Part shown: positions 1 through 11,260 of the stretch, piece by piece
Layout of the letters: each line of letters opens with the position of its first letter
Position numbering within the stretch: the stretch's first letter is position 1
Assembly: GCA_016801845.1 (NCBI GenBank)
Contig: CM028911.1
Span: 9,532,885-9,596,884 of the forward strand
Origin: Polydactylus sextarius
Lineage: Eukaryota; Chordata; Actinopteri; Polynemidae
Direction of reading: 5' to 3'
DNA: 64,000 nucleotides
Translations under genes and position numbers: made by a program
Notes under the pieces: model-generated
Told to the model about the DNA's origin: nothing
The model's database searches: none
What the model saw: the letters and a program-made list of their open reading frames with translations, nothing else

Positions 1-102
1 GTATAAAATGTAATAATAGAAATAGAAAATGTTGGTTCAACACAATGAAAATAGAAAAAAATGATGTACATACACACACACACACTTGAACAAACACACA
101 GA

Positions 103-105
<3 letters not shown>

Positions 106-174
<69 letters not shown>
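106..174. repeat. (AT)n microsatellite, 69 bp
   Basis: This is a perfect AT dinucleotide run. It is preceded by a short CA run (72-85) and an ACACAC stretch, so the locus is a compound CA/AT microsatellite. Tracts of this type are length-polymorphic and can extrude cruciforms. Open frames crossing it are only low-complexity translations. Confidence 0.98.
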
Positions 175-177
<3 letters not shown>

Positions 178-1049
178 TTTTGTGGGTATTTTAAATTTTA
201 ATGCAAGTTGTTCTTTTTCACTGTTTTTATTCAGTTGTCTTATTCCTTGTGAAACACACCCGAGATGTGCCATACATCTCTTTTTTTGTGCAAACATATT
301 TTTTTCTTTCTCACTAAACACTGAGGCCATTGTATGCCCAGGCTGTGTTTCGACTTAATGGTGTTGTCACATTTGTTGTCAGCATTTTGCAGTTGTGAAA
401 CAGTACATGATGTTGATATTCAAGGTTTTTGTCACCTTGCTTTCGCAATTTAATGACAACAACATTAAAAAAAATGCTCTCAGCGGAACAGAACTGTTTA
501 CATCCAGGTGTGTCAGCCAAGTTTGTTTTCACACCCTTCGTGCCTGTGTTTGTTATGTATCGCAGCCAAATTCTCTCCCCAGAGGTGGACCCAGTATGGC
601 CTACCGAATCTTATTTAAAGGTTTGACCAAAGACTCAGCTTCAGTTTCAGAGCCTGAGAATGAACATGACAGGAGTGATTTGAATTCTGCTTGAGAGCTG
701 GTTAATTTGAAAGCTGAGGACTCAATTTCTTTACATAGCATCCGGCGCTGCTGACCTGGCGTCAGTCCAAACCTCCACCAAAATATGTTTGCGCACAGGC
801 ACAGACATAGACATGCATCAGAGCCGCATGGCTACACTGTAATTAGCCTGATGAGGTTTTGGGGGATAATCCTAACAGATTTATCATCTCCACCTGGCAA
901 AGCAGGGTCCCTGAAAGAAAAGGTTTCATGGGACACTGTTTGGAAGGTGACACTCGCTCAACAGCCCTGCAACAAGGGGGCGAAATATTAATCAAAGTTT
1001 TCCATGCAGTTATTAACAGCTGCTGGCCTTGGCCTCTGTGTGGGTCTCG
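175..1049. other. Non-coding stretch, no gene seen
   Basis: This is mixed AT-rich sequence with stops in all frames at ordinary spacing. The longest open stretches are about 100 codons and overlap on both strands, as expected by chance. I see no repeat family, RNA gene or splice pair. Confidence 0.6.
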
Positions 1050-1075
1050 GTGTGTGTGTGTGTGTGTGTGTGTGT
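1050..1075. repeat. (GT)13 microsatellite
   Basis: This is a perfect GT run of about 26 bp inside unremarkable non-coding sequence. Confidence 0.97.
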
Positions 1076-2279
1076 TTATTGTGTCGCAATGAGCAGCAAG
1101 TTAGTCCACAGAGAGATGAGTGTGACGTGTCTGAGTTTGTCTTGTAAAAATGCAGCTGTCCAGGACATGACAGCTACAGCATTCGAGGGGCCATTACGGG
1201 GTGTAGAACATTTCCTGGGAAATGGCTTGAAAAATGACAATGCAGCCTGTGCAATATTAATTGCTACAGTCACCATAAATAAGTCAAAAAGCTTTAAGAG
1301 AGCAACAAAGTAGAACAGTGCTGTTTATCCACTGATTATAAAACAAGAGAACAACATTAAATCTTATTCATCAATTATCTTTATTAATTTCTTTCCTTTG
1401 TAATTAGGTTTTAGATACAGTTTTATATTTGCACTGTGGGATTTTATTTCACATCCTTTCATGTAGATTATTGTTTCAGTATGAAATCTGGTGCCCATCT
1501 TGGAATTGTAGTAACACATTGACACCGATTCTGTGAAGCAGTTCTTCTGTCCTTCGTGACCTCTGTGACTCTAAGATGTTAAATGCAGGATATTTGTTTT
1601 TCAAATGACCAGCTTTGGTTTGCAAATGAAATCTTAAATGTGCTCTGGACTCCCATTTAGTTGCAAATTAACAGATCATTGTTGGGAAGCTGTTGGCACA
1701 TGTTTGGCAAACCGTTTTCATGTAATGAATAGCTTACACATGTCATTAGTTTCAAAAGAAACGACAGTGGAAAGAAAACAGTTTAATCTTTACATTTACA
1801 ATCACAAACTAGTAAATGTTCATTTTATAAGCTACTAACAAAACATATCTCTTTGCTAATTCTGTAGTTAGTTAAGTAACAGGAGTTAATACTTTAGTGT
1901 TTGTTCCTCAATAGCTGTTAAACAACAAGTTTAAAGTTGGTTCAACCACCTTATTATATTAGTCTATTATATCTGTTATAGTCTTATCATTCTAGTATAT
2001 TTTATGAGCAGTGCAACCAAAAAATTCCATTAGTTTAAGAGGTGAAGTAACTTATTTATGTGCTAAATAAAGTTTCTTTTCATTGTAGCTCTGTTTTTTT
2101 TTTATTTGTTAATTTCTGCACATAAAAAGAGGGTTGAGAGGTAAACACTGCAGCAGAGCAGTTTGTTCTGCACTTATTGTTTTCATGTCTTGTTTCTCAG
2201 CAAGCTTTTGTCTGATTTAGTAACAGGCATATGTTGTTTAATAGGAAATTAATTCTCACCCCCACCGCCTACCCTCCAG
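1076..2279. other. AT-rich non-coding stretch
   Basis: The stretch is very AT-rich, especially 1310-2110, with a T11 run near 2093-2103. Short open frames carry no recognisable motif, and I found no repeat family. Confidence 0.55.
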
Positions 2280-2640
2280 TAAATCAGGCATGTAAACCAA
2301 AAACCTGAACACAGTGACTAATTAGAATCAAAAGGGCTGGAATCCATAATGGGCCTCCTTCACTCAAAACACTACTCTATAATTGGTCATAAATAAACCC
2401 TTGCTGTTTTTGTGTGAGCTGTAAACAGCTGAATGCTTCAATTAAGCAGAAATATACCAGCGCCATGTTAAATGCAGGGTGCTTGGGAGCTGCTGACATA
2501 TGGATATGATCTGTGCTCTCCCCCTCTGCTCCAATTCAGGCCTTATTTTGTAGAGTGCGTGAGAAGCACAGATAATTTCTTTTTGCCGGTGTAATATTAT
2601 AGTGACTCATAAATAGATGGTTACCCTTTCAGTACTAAAA
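2280..2640. promoter_or_regulatory. Candidate conserved non-coding element (enhancer-like)
   Basis: This is a repeat-free block with several homeodomain-type cores, such as GACTAATTAGAATC at about 2317, TATAATTGGTCATAAA near 2380 and CAATTAAGC near 2440. It also holds a CAGCTG E-box near 2425 and a retained CpG in CCAGCGCC. This mix contrasts with the plain AT-rich sequence upstream and resembles vertebrate developmental enhancers. Conservation itself cannot be seen from one sequence, so the call is inference. Confidence 0.3.
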
Positions 2641-2837
2641 GTTTTCATTAAAGACGCCTGAGTTTTGTTATTGACACCATGGGTTGCCTATGCAGGGAAA
2701 CACAGTAAAATTTATCAGTGCTCTTTTCCTCACCTAATAAATCATCTAAACAGGGCAGACCATATGGCAGATAAGACCTTGGAAATGTGGCTTCGGCATG
2801 CGAAGAGTCAAGTTGCTTGAAATCAGGAACGATCACA

Positions 2838-2904
2838 GACTGCTCTCTCCTTTTCCCCTCTCTCTCTCTCTCTCTGTCTCTGTCTCTCTCTCTTCCTCTC
2901 TCAC
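2838..2904 (+). repeat. (CT)n polypyrimidine tract
   Basis: CT/TCTG-rich tract, nearly pure between 2857 and 2902, followed at once by CACAG. On the plus strand this has the layout of a strong 3' splice site, but no credible exon follows. Mirror-symmetric CT tracts can also form triplex (H-DNA). Confidence 0.9.
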
Positions 2905-3095
2905 AGAATATCTCCCAGTTATTTTACACGCCATTTTCTTGTTCACCTTATCACCTCTTTGTCACTTGTTTTTTCACTTTCCCCCAAGAAGAAAGAGAGA
3001 AGCAATTCCTGTGTGTACAGGATTGGGAGTAGATAACTCTCTCACTCCTCTTTCTCTCTGTTTCTCTCTCTCCCACTCTCACTTCCACCCACCAA

Positions 3096-3110
3096 CCCCC
3101 CCCCCCCCCC
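3096..3110. repeat. C15 homopolymer
   Basis: Fifteen consecutive C at the end of a pyrimidine-rich zone that starts near 3040. The minus strand is a G15 run able to stack into G-quadruplexes. Assemblers often miscount such runs. Confidence 0.95.
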
Positions 3111-3881
3111 TCCGCTCTGCCGAGAGGGTCCTGGGAGGTGCACAGACTGATGGGAGAGGATGATATATGTAGCGTCTGTGTCCCGGCTCTCCTCTGGCCC
3201 TTTGTCATTAATCATAGCCATTAGCTTTTCTCACTGCAGCCTTGTCTGTGCAGTGCTATGAAAAAGCAGCCTTTTTCTCTCATATCCCACACCAAGAGAG
3301 CCTGCTAATACTTGTGCCTCACTGTCACACCGTTGCCTTTTCAGCACATGGCAGACAACGATTGTAATGTAGAAAATGGATATTATATCCAAAAGCCTGT
3401 GATTCTTCAAGCAGGGTAGAAGAAAGTATGGGTGGAATTATTGAGTGGCTGAAAGGTAGAATTGATTGTATATATTGATTTTTGTCGATATAATTTCTCA
3501 CTTTCTGCTCTGTGTACTGTTGTTGGTGTTTTCTCTGCCTTTGCAGTGCAGTTTTTTTTTCCCTTAAACATACTGACTGTTAAAATACTGCATCGACTAA
3601 ACAATAATAAAAAAAAAAAAAACGGTGCACTTCAAATGTGACTACATCTGTTTTGGACTGGTTCAAACTGGACTGCAGTGGACTTGGCTTTGTGCAAGGT
3701 TGTAGAGAGTCTGTTTGGGCGGCCAACGTGTGCGCTAATGAGAATAAACAGCTGGCCACTGTGGTGACCATCTAGTGTAATAGAGATGTATGGCCACCAG
3801 CTCCTGCATGCCTACTCCTCCAATCCCCAAACTGTGCCTGACAGATATACTAAAGCCTCATCAGTCTAGTCCCAGTCACAC
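3111..3881. other. Non-coding stretch
   Basis: No gene is seen. The stretch has an A13 run near 3608-3620. The part at 3640-3780 looks less random (direct words such as GGACTGG and TGGACTTGG, and AT-balanced composition), but I cannot assign it. Confidence 0.5.
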
Positions 3882-3934
3882 CACACACACACACACACAC
3901 GTGCATGCGTGCACGCACACACATATATATATAC

Positions 3935-3966
<32 letters not shown>

Positions 3967-3987
3967 ATGTATACACACACACGCACA
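3882..3987. repeat. 106-bp unbroken purine/pyrimidine alternation (CA-AT-GT-AT-CA)
   Basis: Every base from 3882 to 3987 alternates between purine and pyrimidine. The order is a CA block, a GTGCATGCGTGCACGCAC core with CpG steps, AT blocks around 3923-3944, a GT block, ATGTATAC, then CA again. The CA-AT-GT order makes the central part nearly self-complementary. Such sequence is the classic substrate for left-handed Z-DNA (GC/GT parts) and cruciforms (AT centre). Confidence 0.97.
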
Positions 3988-4489
3988 GGCACAAAGCCAG
4001 CACTTTCCACATTAGACACTCAACCCTCTTTTTCTCATTTCCCTAACTGTATCATCCATACTGTACCTAATGAAATGATTGCAAGTAGTTATTGCTGACT
4101 TATTATCTAGACACACAGCTTTATCAAACTGCTGCATTGATTTAGTGGACTGTGTCGCCAAGAAAACTCCAGGGATATTTCATTTGCCTGGCTACGCCAT
4201 AATAATGGGACCCATCCCAGTATGCATTATGCATAGATAGACCATAGATAATTCAAACAGGAGGAACACATGGGTTACCTCAGTGCTGTAACCTCCCAGT
4301 CTCAGACTGTCTATTATATTAGGTTGTGGTGTTGTTTGTTTTGCACTGCACTGGGATCCTATTAGAGTGAAATAATAAGAACCTACAGTGCAGCCAGCTA
4401 CATGTACAAATTTGTGTCATAGTTTTCAGCTTTGATAAATCCCAAACACCTTATTCAGCAGGTATTTGTGCTTCCTCTCATTTGACTGT
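3988..4489. other. Non-coding stretch
   Basis: Repeat-poor, with no open frame of note. A short local repetition (ATTATGCATAGATAGACC, near 4226) is the only texture seen. Confidence 0.5.
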
Positions 4490-5110
4490 GTTTTGTCCTC
4501 ACAAAGAGAGAGCCAGCTCCAGGTGGCTCTGTGCCTCCCCCCAGGGTTTGCGGAGCGAGATAAGCGTTTGTCTTTCCCATTCTAAAGTGGCTCCTGTTAA
4601 GCCCCGTACCTGGAAGATGACTGATTTTGACAATGCAATTTACATCTCTGTATAAAACAATCTCACACTGCGCCTGCCGATTTACACCGGATTAAACTGT
4701 TTGTCTCCGTCACGGAGTAACCACACAATCTATCAGGGCCTCTGTGCCTTTTCCAATACCACATTCCCCTCTCTTGTCCCTTGAGAGCAGAAAATTGATC
4801 CAGAATGCAGAGCGGGGCCTCCCCCTTTAAAATTGCTACAACAGCTTTGCAGGACCTACAATTATTGAAACATGCAGATGTCAGTAATTTCAATAAAACT
4901 GATATGGTAGTAATGAAAACATCTGACTGAGGGGGCGACGGCTACAGGATTTATGGCTGCATTAGGGGAAAAAAGCTGAGATGACAGTTTTGCAGCATTG
5001 CTCGACACTCCCTTGTTTCACACACGTTAAAGGCGCAGATCAATTAGCGTCCAGTGCAGTTAGCTTTGCCACAGACAGTTCTTTTACGGCAACATGAAAA
5101 ATGCATGGAC
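4490..5110. promoter_or_regulatory. Candidate conserved non-coding element with CpG dyad
   Basis: A 600-bp repeat-free block with more CpG than its surroundings. A perfect dyad, CTCCGT-C-ACGGAG, lies at 4705-4717. Other words include AGATAAGCG (GATA-type) near 4559, CAATTATTG-like words near 4858, TTTATGGC near 4951 and CAATTAGCG near 5041. Retained CpGs in a CpG-poor genome plus clustered homeodomain and GATA words suggest selection. This is inferred from composition only. Confidence 0.35.
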
Positions 5111-5550
5111 TCATAGGAGAGATTTTGGAGCCATTAGCTGTCTTCATCCTCACATGTTTCCATGTAAGTGTGCTTTTGCAGTGATGTATGACTGTACTGT
5201 GGCCAAAGCCACTCTGTCTTTATAATCGCACATCCATGACATTCTTTTCTTTTAAATCTATTTGTCTTGCAAGGAATTTTAATTGAGTGTAAATGTTGTC
5301 AAAATTTAAGGGCAGGGGATGAAGAATGAGGAATATTTTTCTTATGCAACTACATTACAACAAACCTGTATGCCACACTGCAACACTAATATATGGTGGC
5401 CCTGTAGGTGCTTTAATATTAAATGTATTTCAGTAAACCTGTTTTCATACAGAAATCCATACTAATTCAAACCATGTAGCTGCAGTCAATCCACTCAGAT
5501 CAAATGCCTCCATCCATCTATTATTGTACTGTATGATCTCATGGTGTCTG
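5111..5550. other. Non-coding stretch
   Basis: Ordinary AT-rich sequence with no repeat family, RNA gene or coding frame recognised. Confidence 0.5.
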
Positions 5551-5581
5551 AGTGCTGCCTCTCCATTCCCCTCAGGTGAGT
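5551..5581 (+). promoter_or_regulatory. Recursive-splicing-like site (3' splice site fused to 5' splice site)
   Basis: A pyrimidine tract (CTGCCTCTCCATTCCCCT) ends in CAG at 5573-5575 and is followed directly by GTGAGT at 5576-5581. The layout is a good acceptor joined to a consensus donor with no exon between them. That is the known signature of recursive splice sites (ratchet points) in very long introns of flies and vertebrates. The sequence just downstream is also regulatory-looking. It may still be a chance combination of a cryptic acceptor and donor. Confidence 0.3.
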
Positions 5582-6060
5582 CATTGCAAGGCCTGTCACC
5601 CTTTCTGCTCCATATGCCATATGTCTAATTCTAATTAAATGAACATTAAGACCCCCCTTTCTCCTTCCATCCCTTTCTCTTTCTCACCTCCCCTGATGCT
5701 ATCAGAGCAAGGAGAGCTCAAATGTTAAAGTAATGAATGTGTTAGCACTGTGACAGGACTAAGAGGAGGAGGAGAGGAGTCTGAGGAGTGACTATGCAGT
5801 GCAGCTAGGTTTTTCTTCTCGGCGGCCACCATGTCAGTGACAGGACTTGGTCACATCCGATTTGCATAACCTGCTAAAAAGCTATCAGAGGGCTTGCAAT
5901 TGATTGAATTTCACCTCAGAGAAGTGCTAATTAATAACAGTGTGGATCTGACAGGCCTTTATTATGTGCGTGGGACAGGAGATGATGTCTGTATTAGCAG
6001 GGTCTCTGGAAGCTGTGGAGGAGAATATAGAATGATGAATTAATGGAACTATGTCCTGGC
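5582..6060. promoter_or_regulatory. Candidate conserved non-coding element with octamer
   Basis: Repeat-poor block containing TCTAATTCTAATTAAATG near 5624, a POU octamer ATTTGCAT at 5860-5867, CAATTGATTGAATTTCACC near 5898 and GCTAATTAATAAC near 5926. The density of TAAT and POU/PBX-like words is higher than in flanking sequence. The function is not visible, so this is an enhancer guess. It directly abuts the recursive-splicing-like site at 5575. Confidence 0.33.
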
Positions 6061-6804
6061 TCTATCATCATATCATTAGAAGATCATTGATGGTTTCACA
6101 GTACAGGTAGAAATCTATAACAGTGTAATGGTGCAGTAATATTTAGACAGCAGCCTATATTATCTGCAATATATCTTGGGTGAAGCATGTAGTTCATATT
6201 TTCTATTAGTAGTCACATGAACCTTGAACCTACATATTTGTAATTGTGGACTAAGCAGGAATTATTTATATTTTGATTAGAGATTTGTGTTAATATCAAG
6301 GTATGTTAAGTTATTTCATATCTTGGTGATGACACATACAAATGTAGATCAATTTCAGCTTCAAATTCAATGATAGTTTATATAAAGTGATCATGTAAAT
6401 TGCAACAGCATCTGATATCACCTCCTCCTTGCCATACAGAATGGGCCAAAATCTTTGCTAATATCTGTGTGTGAAGTTTGCCTTGAGAATTCATCAATAC
6501 TTTTGTGACTCCTGTCACTTGGTCTTCTCTGTGCTATTACACATAATTGCTGGATATGTCATAAAAGAGGTGTTTGAGTCTATTGTGTGGAAAAGTATGT
6601 ACACGACACCCATATGACAGAAGACAGTCTCAAAGACAGGTATGAACTCTGCATTTTTGTAATTATCCTGTTCTGCTCCACATCTACTTTTCTCCGTGTT
6701 TGTTTGTGTTGCATTCAGATATAATGTGAAATGATTCCCCCCTATAGGTGTATTATACATAGTTCTGATCATGCATTTTTTTGTATTGGTTCCCATTTTT
6801 CAGC
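6061..6804. other. Non-coding stretch
   Basis: AT-rich sequence with no gene seen. A 93-codon open frame on the minus strand (6515-6796) has no recognisable features. Confidence 0.5.
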
Positions 6805-6820
6805 TTTTTTTTTTTTTTTT
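6805..6820 (+). repeat. T16 homopolymer
   Basis: Uninterrupted T run, followed by AAATTTAATA. No target-site duplication or SINE/LINE body was recognised next to it, so a retroposon tail is not supported. Confidence 0.93.
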
Positions 6821-9264
6821 AAATTTAATATACACTCACTTTACTTACAGTTTTGTTGATTCTTGTATTCTTGCATTATAATTTAGATTATTTTCTGCAG
6901 CTACAATTCACTATTCAGCTCCCCTGAACACGTCACATAGGGTCAGACTAAAAAATACTGCAGTTTACCAATGGTTCCTTAATGCCTAACATTCAGACTA
7001 TTGGTAGACACCACAGTATACTGTTATTCTCAAAACATGTCACCTACAGGCTTATTGATAGATGCTAGGTAAGTGGCTTTGAACTGGGAAGCCTGTCGTC
7101 CCCACACAGTTACTGTGTGTGCACACAACTCAGACAGGTCCCAAAATTAGTTTGAAGTAAGTATGTTCTAAAGTAAGCTTTACCTAAGCTGAAACAGAGT
7201 GAATTTATCTACCTGGGTGGGTCTTAATCTGCCTGAGCGTGCTGCCCAAATTGAGCCTGTGCATGAGAAATGCTGTTTAGCGTCTCTTCGGTATTAGCTT
7301 ATTTTTCTGCCAAATTATCCAGCAATAATTGCTAACGATCTTCATCTGTTTATGACATAGATGCAGACTGAAACAGAACACATTTTCTAAACACTAGATG
7401 ACTTTTGGGGACTCAGGGTTTCAGGCAACTCGGCTGGAACCAACTGCTAATTCACATCACGAATAACAGATGTTTTACACAGCTGGACAGAGGTTAGAGA
7501 AAACAAGCTTTGGATGAGAAAATGTGGCAGGGAAGTTTTGATACAAATATAAAAAATGTTCAGTTTTGTTTTAGTTGCACTGACTTTCTTAGAAATGACT
7601 ACTTCCTCCTCAGTTATCATAGGATTAGTTCTTAGCATTTGTACTTTCACTACTTATCTTCCCATTCTCTCTCTATCAACATGTCCCTATTGGGATCATC
7701 ATCCAGCCCTTGTGATGGAAACGACCTCAACATCCTCAATCACATTGTTGCTATGTCTACCCTTCTTTTCCAATCCGCAAATAAGTATCTCCACTCATGA
7801 AATGGTAATAATGCACAGAAAATTGGCTATGCCCATTTTGGCAGAGGAGTGACCCATAGTTAAAGAGATTTATTTTTCCGAGTCTTGTTCTGGTTTTTGC
7901 TCTGTTTCACTCAGTGAGATCTTTGTGGAAAGTTTTGATTGGGATCTGCCAAGGGCTCTGCTGTTTCTGGCCAAAATGCTCCCCCTAGCCTGGACGATAA
8001 CGCTGCAAAATCACTCTTTGACGCCATCATAAACTGCCCGAGTGGTACGCAATGTTGTTGCCAATAGCAATTACCTTGGTAGAAACAACTTAACTATGTG
8101 TAAATGACCACTGCTGCTTGGTGAATATCATATTTCCTGAATAACTTATTAGATTAAGAGGCTGCACTGTGAAGAGATTGAAAATGACAGATGAAGAAAT
8201 CAAGCCCAGATTGCACCGTATATCCGACCAGAAAGTAGTTTCATAACTTCACTTGAATAATAAGATGAATTCCTTTTGTTTAGAACCATGAACTCTATTG
8301 CGATAAAAAGGTCTTTATTGTTAAAACTAAGAGTGGTTTTGTTATGAATCGCAGTTCAGCAGTGAGACAGATACAGTAATGTAAACATTTCCCATTTTAT
8401 GTCTTTTATTAAGGCTGTATATACGCATACATATATTAGATACAGTGGTACTGTGTGAAAGAAAGATTAGAGTATTCTTCAGATAAAGAGCCCCATTATG
8501 TTGGTTTACTACTTATTCAAGGTCATACTGTATACTAGTAGCACAGTGATGCTTTCATGGTGTTCAGTGCTTATTGCTCTAAATTAGCTCCCCTAAATCA
8601 TAGCGGCCTTTCGGATAGGACGCCTGAGAGTCCTGCATGTGTTAATGTTGTATACACCCCACTATTCTACTTGAAGCAAAAATGCTCTTCATCATTCTGT
8701 GAAACAGGGAAATGCCTGTGGGTAATGAGACCGACTGCAATTGAGAATAACTTATGGAGCTAATATTCTATATCTGCACATAACCAGAGCTCTACACAAC
8801 GTCATAAACATACACTTGGGTGTGTTTCCCAAACATCACTCTGCCGTGCATATTATTTCCCTGTCTGTCTTCACCGTGGTGTTGTAATTGTTGGCTGACT
8901 TGATGAATTGCATTTGATATGTCAGAGCAGGTTCTCTGAGGGCTTCTTTTCTTCGGGCAGTGTAAGCCATTTTCTGTGGTTTGTCTGTGTGCTACATGCA
9001 TTAATGTGGTCATGTGATCTGAATCCAGGTTGTCATGCTATCATATAAAATGAGAAGTTAAGACTGCACTGCAAGGGGAAAGTGTTGTCTCCTTGTAAAG
9101 GCTCTGGTATTGTAACAGGTTTAAATCCTTACTTAGGACCTCCTGCAGACTCATTTGTCCAAATGAGCATTAATCATTATTCTTTGAGCCCCTTATTGGA
9201 GCTCATGGATCTCTCAGCAAATAGGTGGCCTGTGACAGAAATAAGGTGTAAGCATTCAATTCAC
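6821..9264. other. Non-coding stretch
   Basis: 2.4 kb with no coding frame beyond about 100 codons and no repeat family recognised. A consensus donor, CTAG|GTAAGT, lies at 7068/7069 but lacks a convincing acceptor. The base composition is that of neutral intron or intergenic DNA. Confidence 0.5.
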
Positions 9265-9299
9265 CTCCCCCCTCCCTCTCCCCCCTCCCCTACCCCTCT
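9265..9299 (+). repeat. CCCTCC-type polypyrimidine tract
   Basis: 35 bp of almost pure C/T with C clusters of four to six. The opposite strand has four or more G runs and could form a G-quadruplex. Confidence 0.85.
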
Positions 9300-9435
9300 G
9301 GTCGCCACTTCCTCCCTCTTTGCTCACTACCTTTTTCTCTGTGTAACACAAAGACATGCATAATGTGGACTGCAATCTGATAAGTGTTCCTGCATGGTAG
9401 CCCTCCCCTGCTCTATACATCACAACAGTTAGAGG

Positions 9436-9444
9436 GTGTGTGTG

Positions 9445-9485
<41 letters not shown>

Positions 9486-9487
9486 GC
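9436..9487. repeat. GT-AT-GT compound repeat, 52 bp alternating
   Basis: Unbroken purine/pyrimidine alternation from 9436 to 9487: GT, then AT, then a longer GT block ending in GCGC. It has Z-DNA-forming potential. A GA-rich segment (9491-9530) follows at once. Confidence 0.96.
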
Positions 9488-9800
9488 CTGTGAGAGAGGG
9501 GGAGAGTGAGCAGATCAGAGCAGGGGGAGCTGTGACTGGGATTGAACTGGGCTGTCTGAAGTTGATTAATCGGCCTGTGAGGGTGAGAGACTCCCGGGCC
9601 AGGCAGCAGGGTCCATCCCCGTGGCATGTGATGCTGATTGGCTTTGTCCTGTGCGTCTGCGCTGGAGGAGCGGACATTAAGATTAAGTGATGCTGTCGTG
9701 TCGGGGAGCACTGCACTGCATCATTCTGGGAAGAGACAGCTGTGCTGCTTAATCCTTCATCACCAGGGGAGAGCTGCCAGGGCCCAGATATACAGCCAAA
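9488..9800. promoter_or_regulatory. Weak candidate regulatory block
   Basis: GC-balanced, repeat-free sequence after a short GA tract. It contains GTTGATTAATCGGCC near 9560, a CACTGCACTGCATCATTC run near 9708, and AGATAACCC near 9798. It is richer in CpG than its neighbours. No promoter elements such as a TATA box with a start site are evident. Confidence 0.22.
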
Positions 9801-11008
9801 GATAACCCTCCATAACTTCTGCTAAAGATCAGGAAACTTTGAATTCGCATCCATCTACTTGGCTCTGTTCAGCTCAACCCCCCCTCTGTCTGAGTGCTAG
9901 AAATGAGCAGTCACTAAGAACACTAAATAAAGGGGAGGCGGAGGAGAAAGTGAAGGATGGCTGAAGGGAGTAATCTAAGACCAGTAGTGTGCATGAGTTG
10001 TGTATGGATAACCTCTGGCACCAAGGACTGCCTTTTGTCTTGGTGAATGATAGATTCATAGTGTAGATGAATTGCAGATACAGTAACCATGTTTGTATTC
10101 CCTAATGACTCATGGGAAGATCAGTTGGACGTACAACGCATTTTTATATTTTCTTTTTTCCTCTGCTCCCATCACTGCTTATTCTTTGAACAACACGTAA
10201 TGTATTAATCAATTCGTTCATCTCTGTCAACATGTACTTTGATCTAAAAATATATCAATAGATCCTACAGAGAATGAGGATCTCTGACATGTTGTGGTTG
10301 ATAGTGAGAGTGCAGTCTCACAAGAGCTGCAGCTATGTGCTGTGACACTGGTGTTAAAGTCTGCCACTGTAGTTTTCTGAGAAAGCAAAGACCCAGTAAG
10401 TGAGCTTCAGTCCACATTCATGTCATGTCCAGTCAGTCAGTGGTCGAATATATCTGGACTTCCTGTTTGCAAAAACCACAAACTGTCTCTGCTCTAAAAT
10501 ATTTGTCAGAAATAAGATACATGGAACAAATGGTATTTCAACTTGTGGCTGCTGATACAAATTATTTAAAAAAAATACAGAAGAAAATTAAGATAATAAA
10601 ATATATTGTTAAAAATACATAACACACGTGTATATATAAATTAAAACATTTGTAAATTGCATGCTCAGTGAAAGCTTACATGTCACTTCTCAAGCGTGCG
10701 CGAGGTGTATTTGTTAAAATGGATTGTATTTACTCTAGGTTTGCTGGAGAGAAAAGCAAGCTGGTGTGTTGTGAGAGGAGATAAATCCTGGGCGGAGGCC
10801 GAGTGGCTGACTGATTCCTCCTGTATGCAGCGATGGGTGGCGTCAGCAGGTTTCACACTGCTGGCCTTTGCATGTTTGCAGCTGGCTTGATGCAGCTGTC
10901 AGTCCGTGATTGATGAGTATCATCATTTAAAGTGTAAAAGAAAACGTCTCTGTGAAGGGAGACATGATGAACTGCCGCCTGCTGGCGCTCTCGGAGACAC
11001 GCTCGGCA
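9801..11008. other. Non-coding stretch
   Basis: No gene is seen. The segment 10560-10660 is extremely A/T-rich. The part near 10780-11005 is GC-richer, with CpGs (CTGGGCGGAGGCCGAG and CGCTCTCGGAGACACGCTCG), but it is too short to be a CpG island and has no exon signals. Confidence 0.5.
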
Positions 11009-11260
11009 CTTCCTCCTCCCTCTCCCTCTTCCCTCTCCCTCTCTCCGATTCTACTTCACTGCTCTCCTGTCCATCCTTCTATCCTTTTCTCCTTTTCAAA
11101 AATAATTCTTTTTCTTTTCCTTCTTTACAATTTTTTTGAGTGTCCACCTTGCCGTTTCCTCTTCTTCTCTGTTTTGTCTGGGTTTTGTCCTCTTGCACTC
11201 TCTTCCTGTCTCTCTACTGTCCCCATAGTTTCCACTTCTTCCCTCCCTCTTTTATGCAGG
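11009..11260 (+). repeat. Long pyrimidine-rich domain
   Basis: About 250 bp strongly biased to C and T, purest at 11009-11046. Open frames here (such as one of 138 codons at 10952-11368) are Leu/Ser/Phe-rich translations of the tract, not genes. Confidence 0.75.

Noticed and set aside
6805..6820. T16 run (and T15 at 18249, T20 at 35251) as retroposon tails
   Set aside because: No SINE or LINE body, RNA polymerase III boxes or target-site duplications could be seen next to them.
7046..7070. 19-nt microexon between CTACAG and GTAAGT
   Set aside because: The acceptor lacks a pyrimidine tract and two of three frames contain stops.
9256..9711. 151-codon minus-strand open frame
   Set aside because: Much of it is a translation of the CA/TA and CCTCC repeats (His-Thr and Gly-Arg runs).
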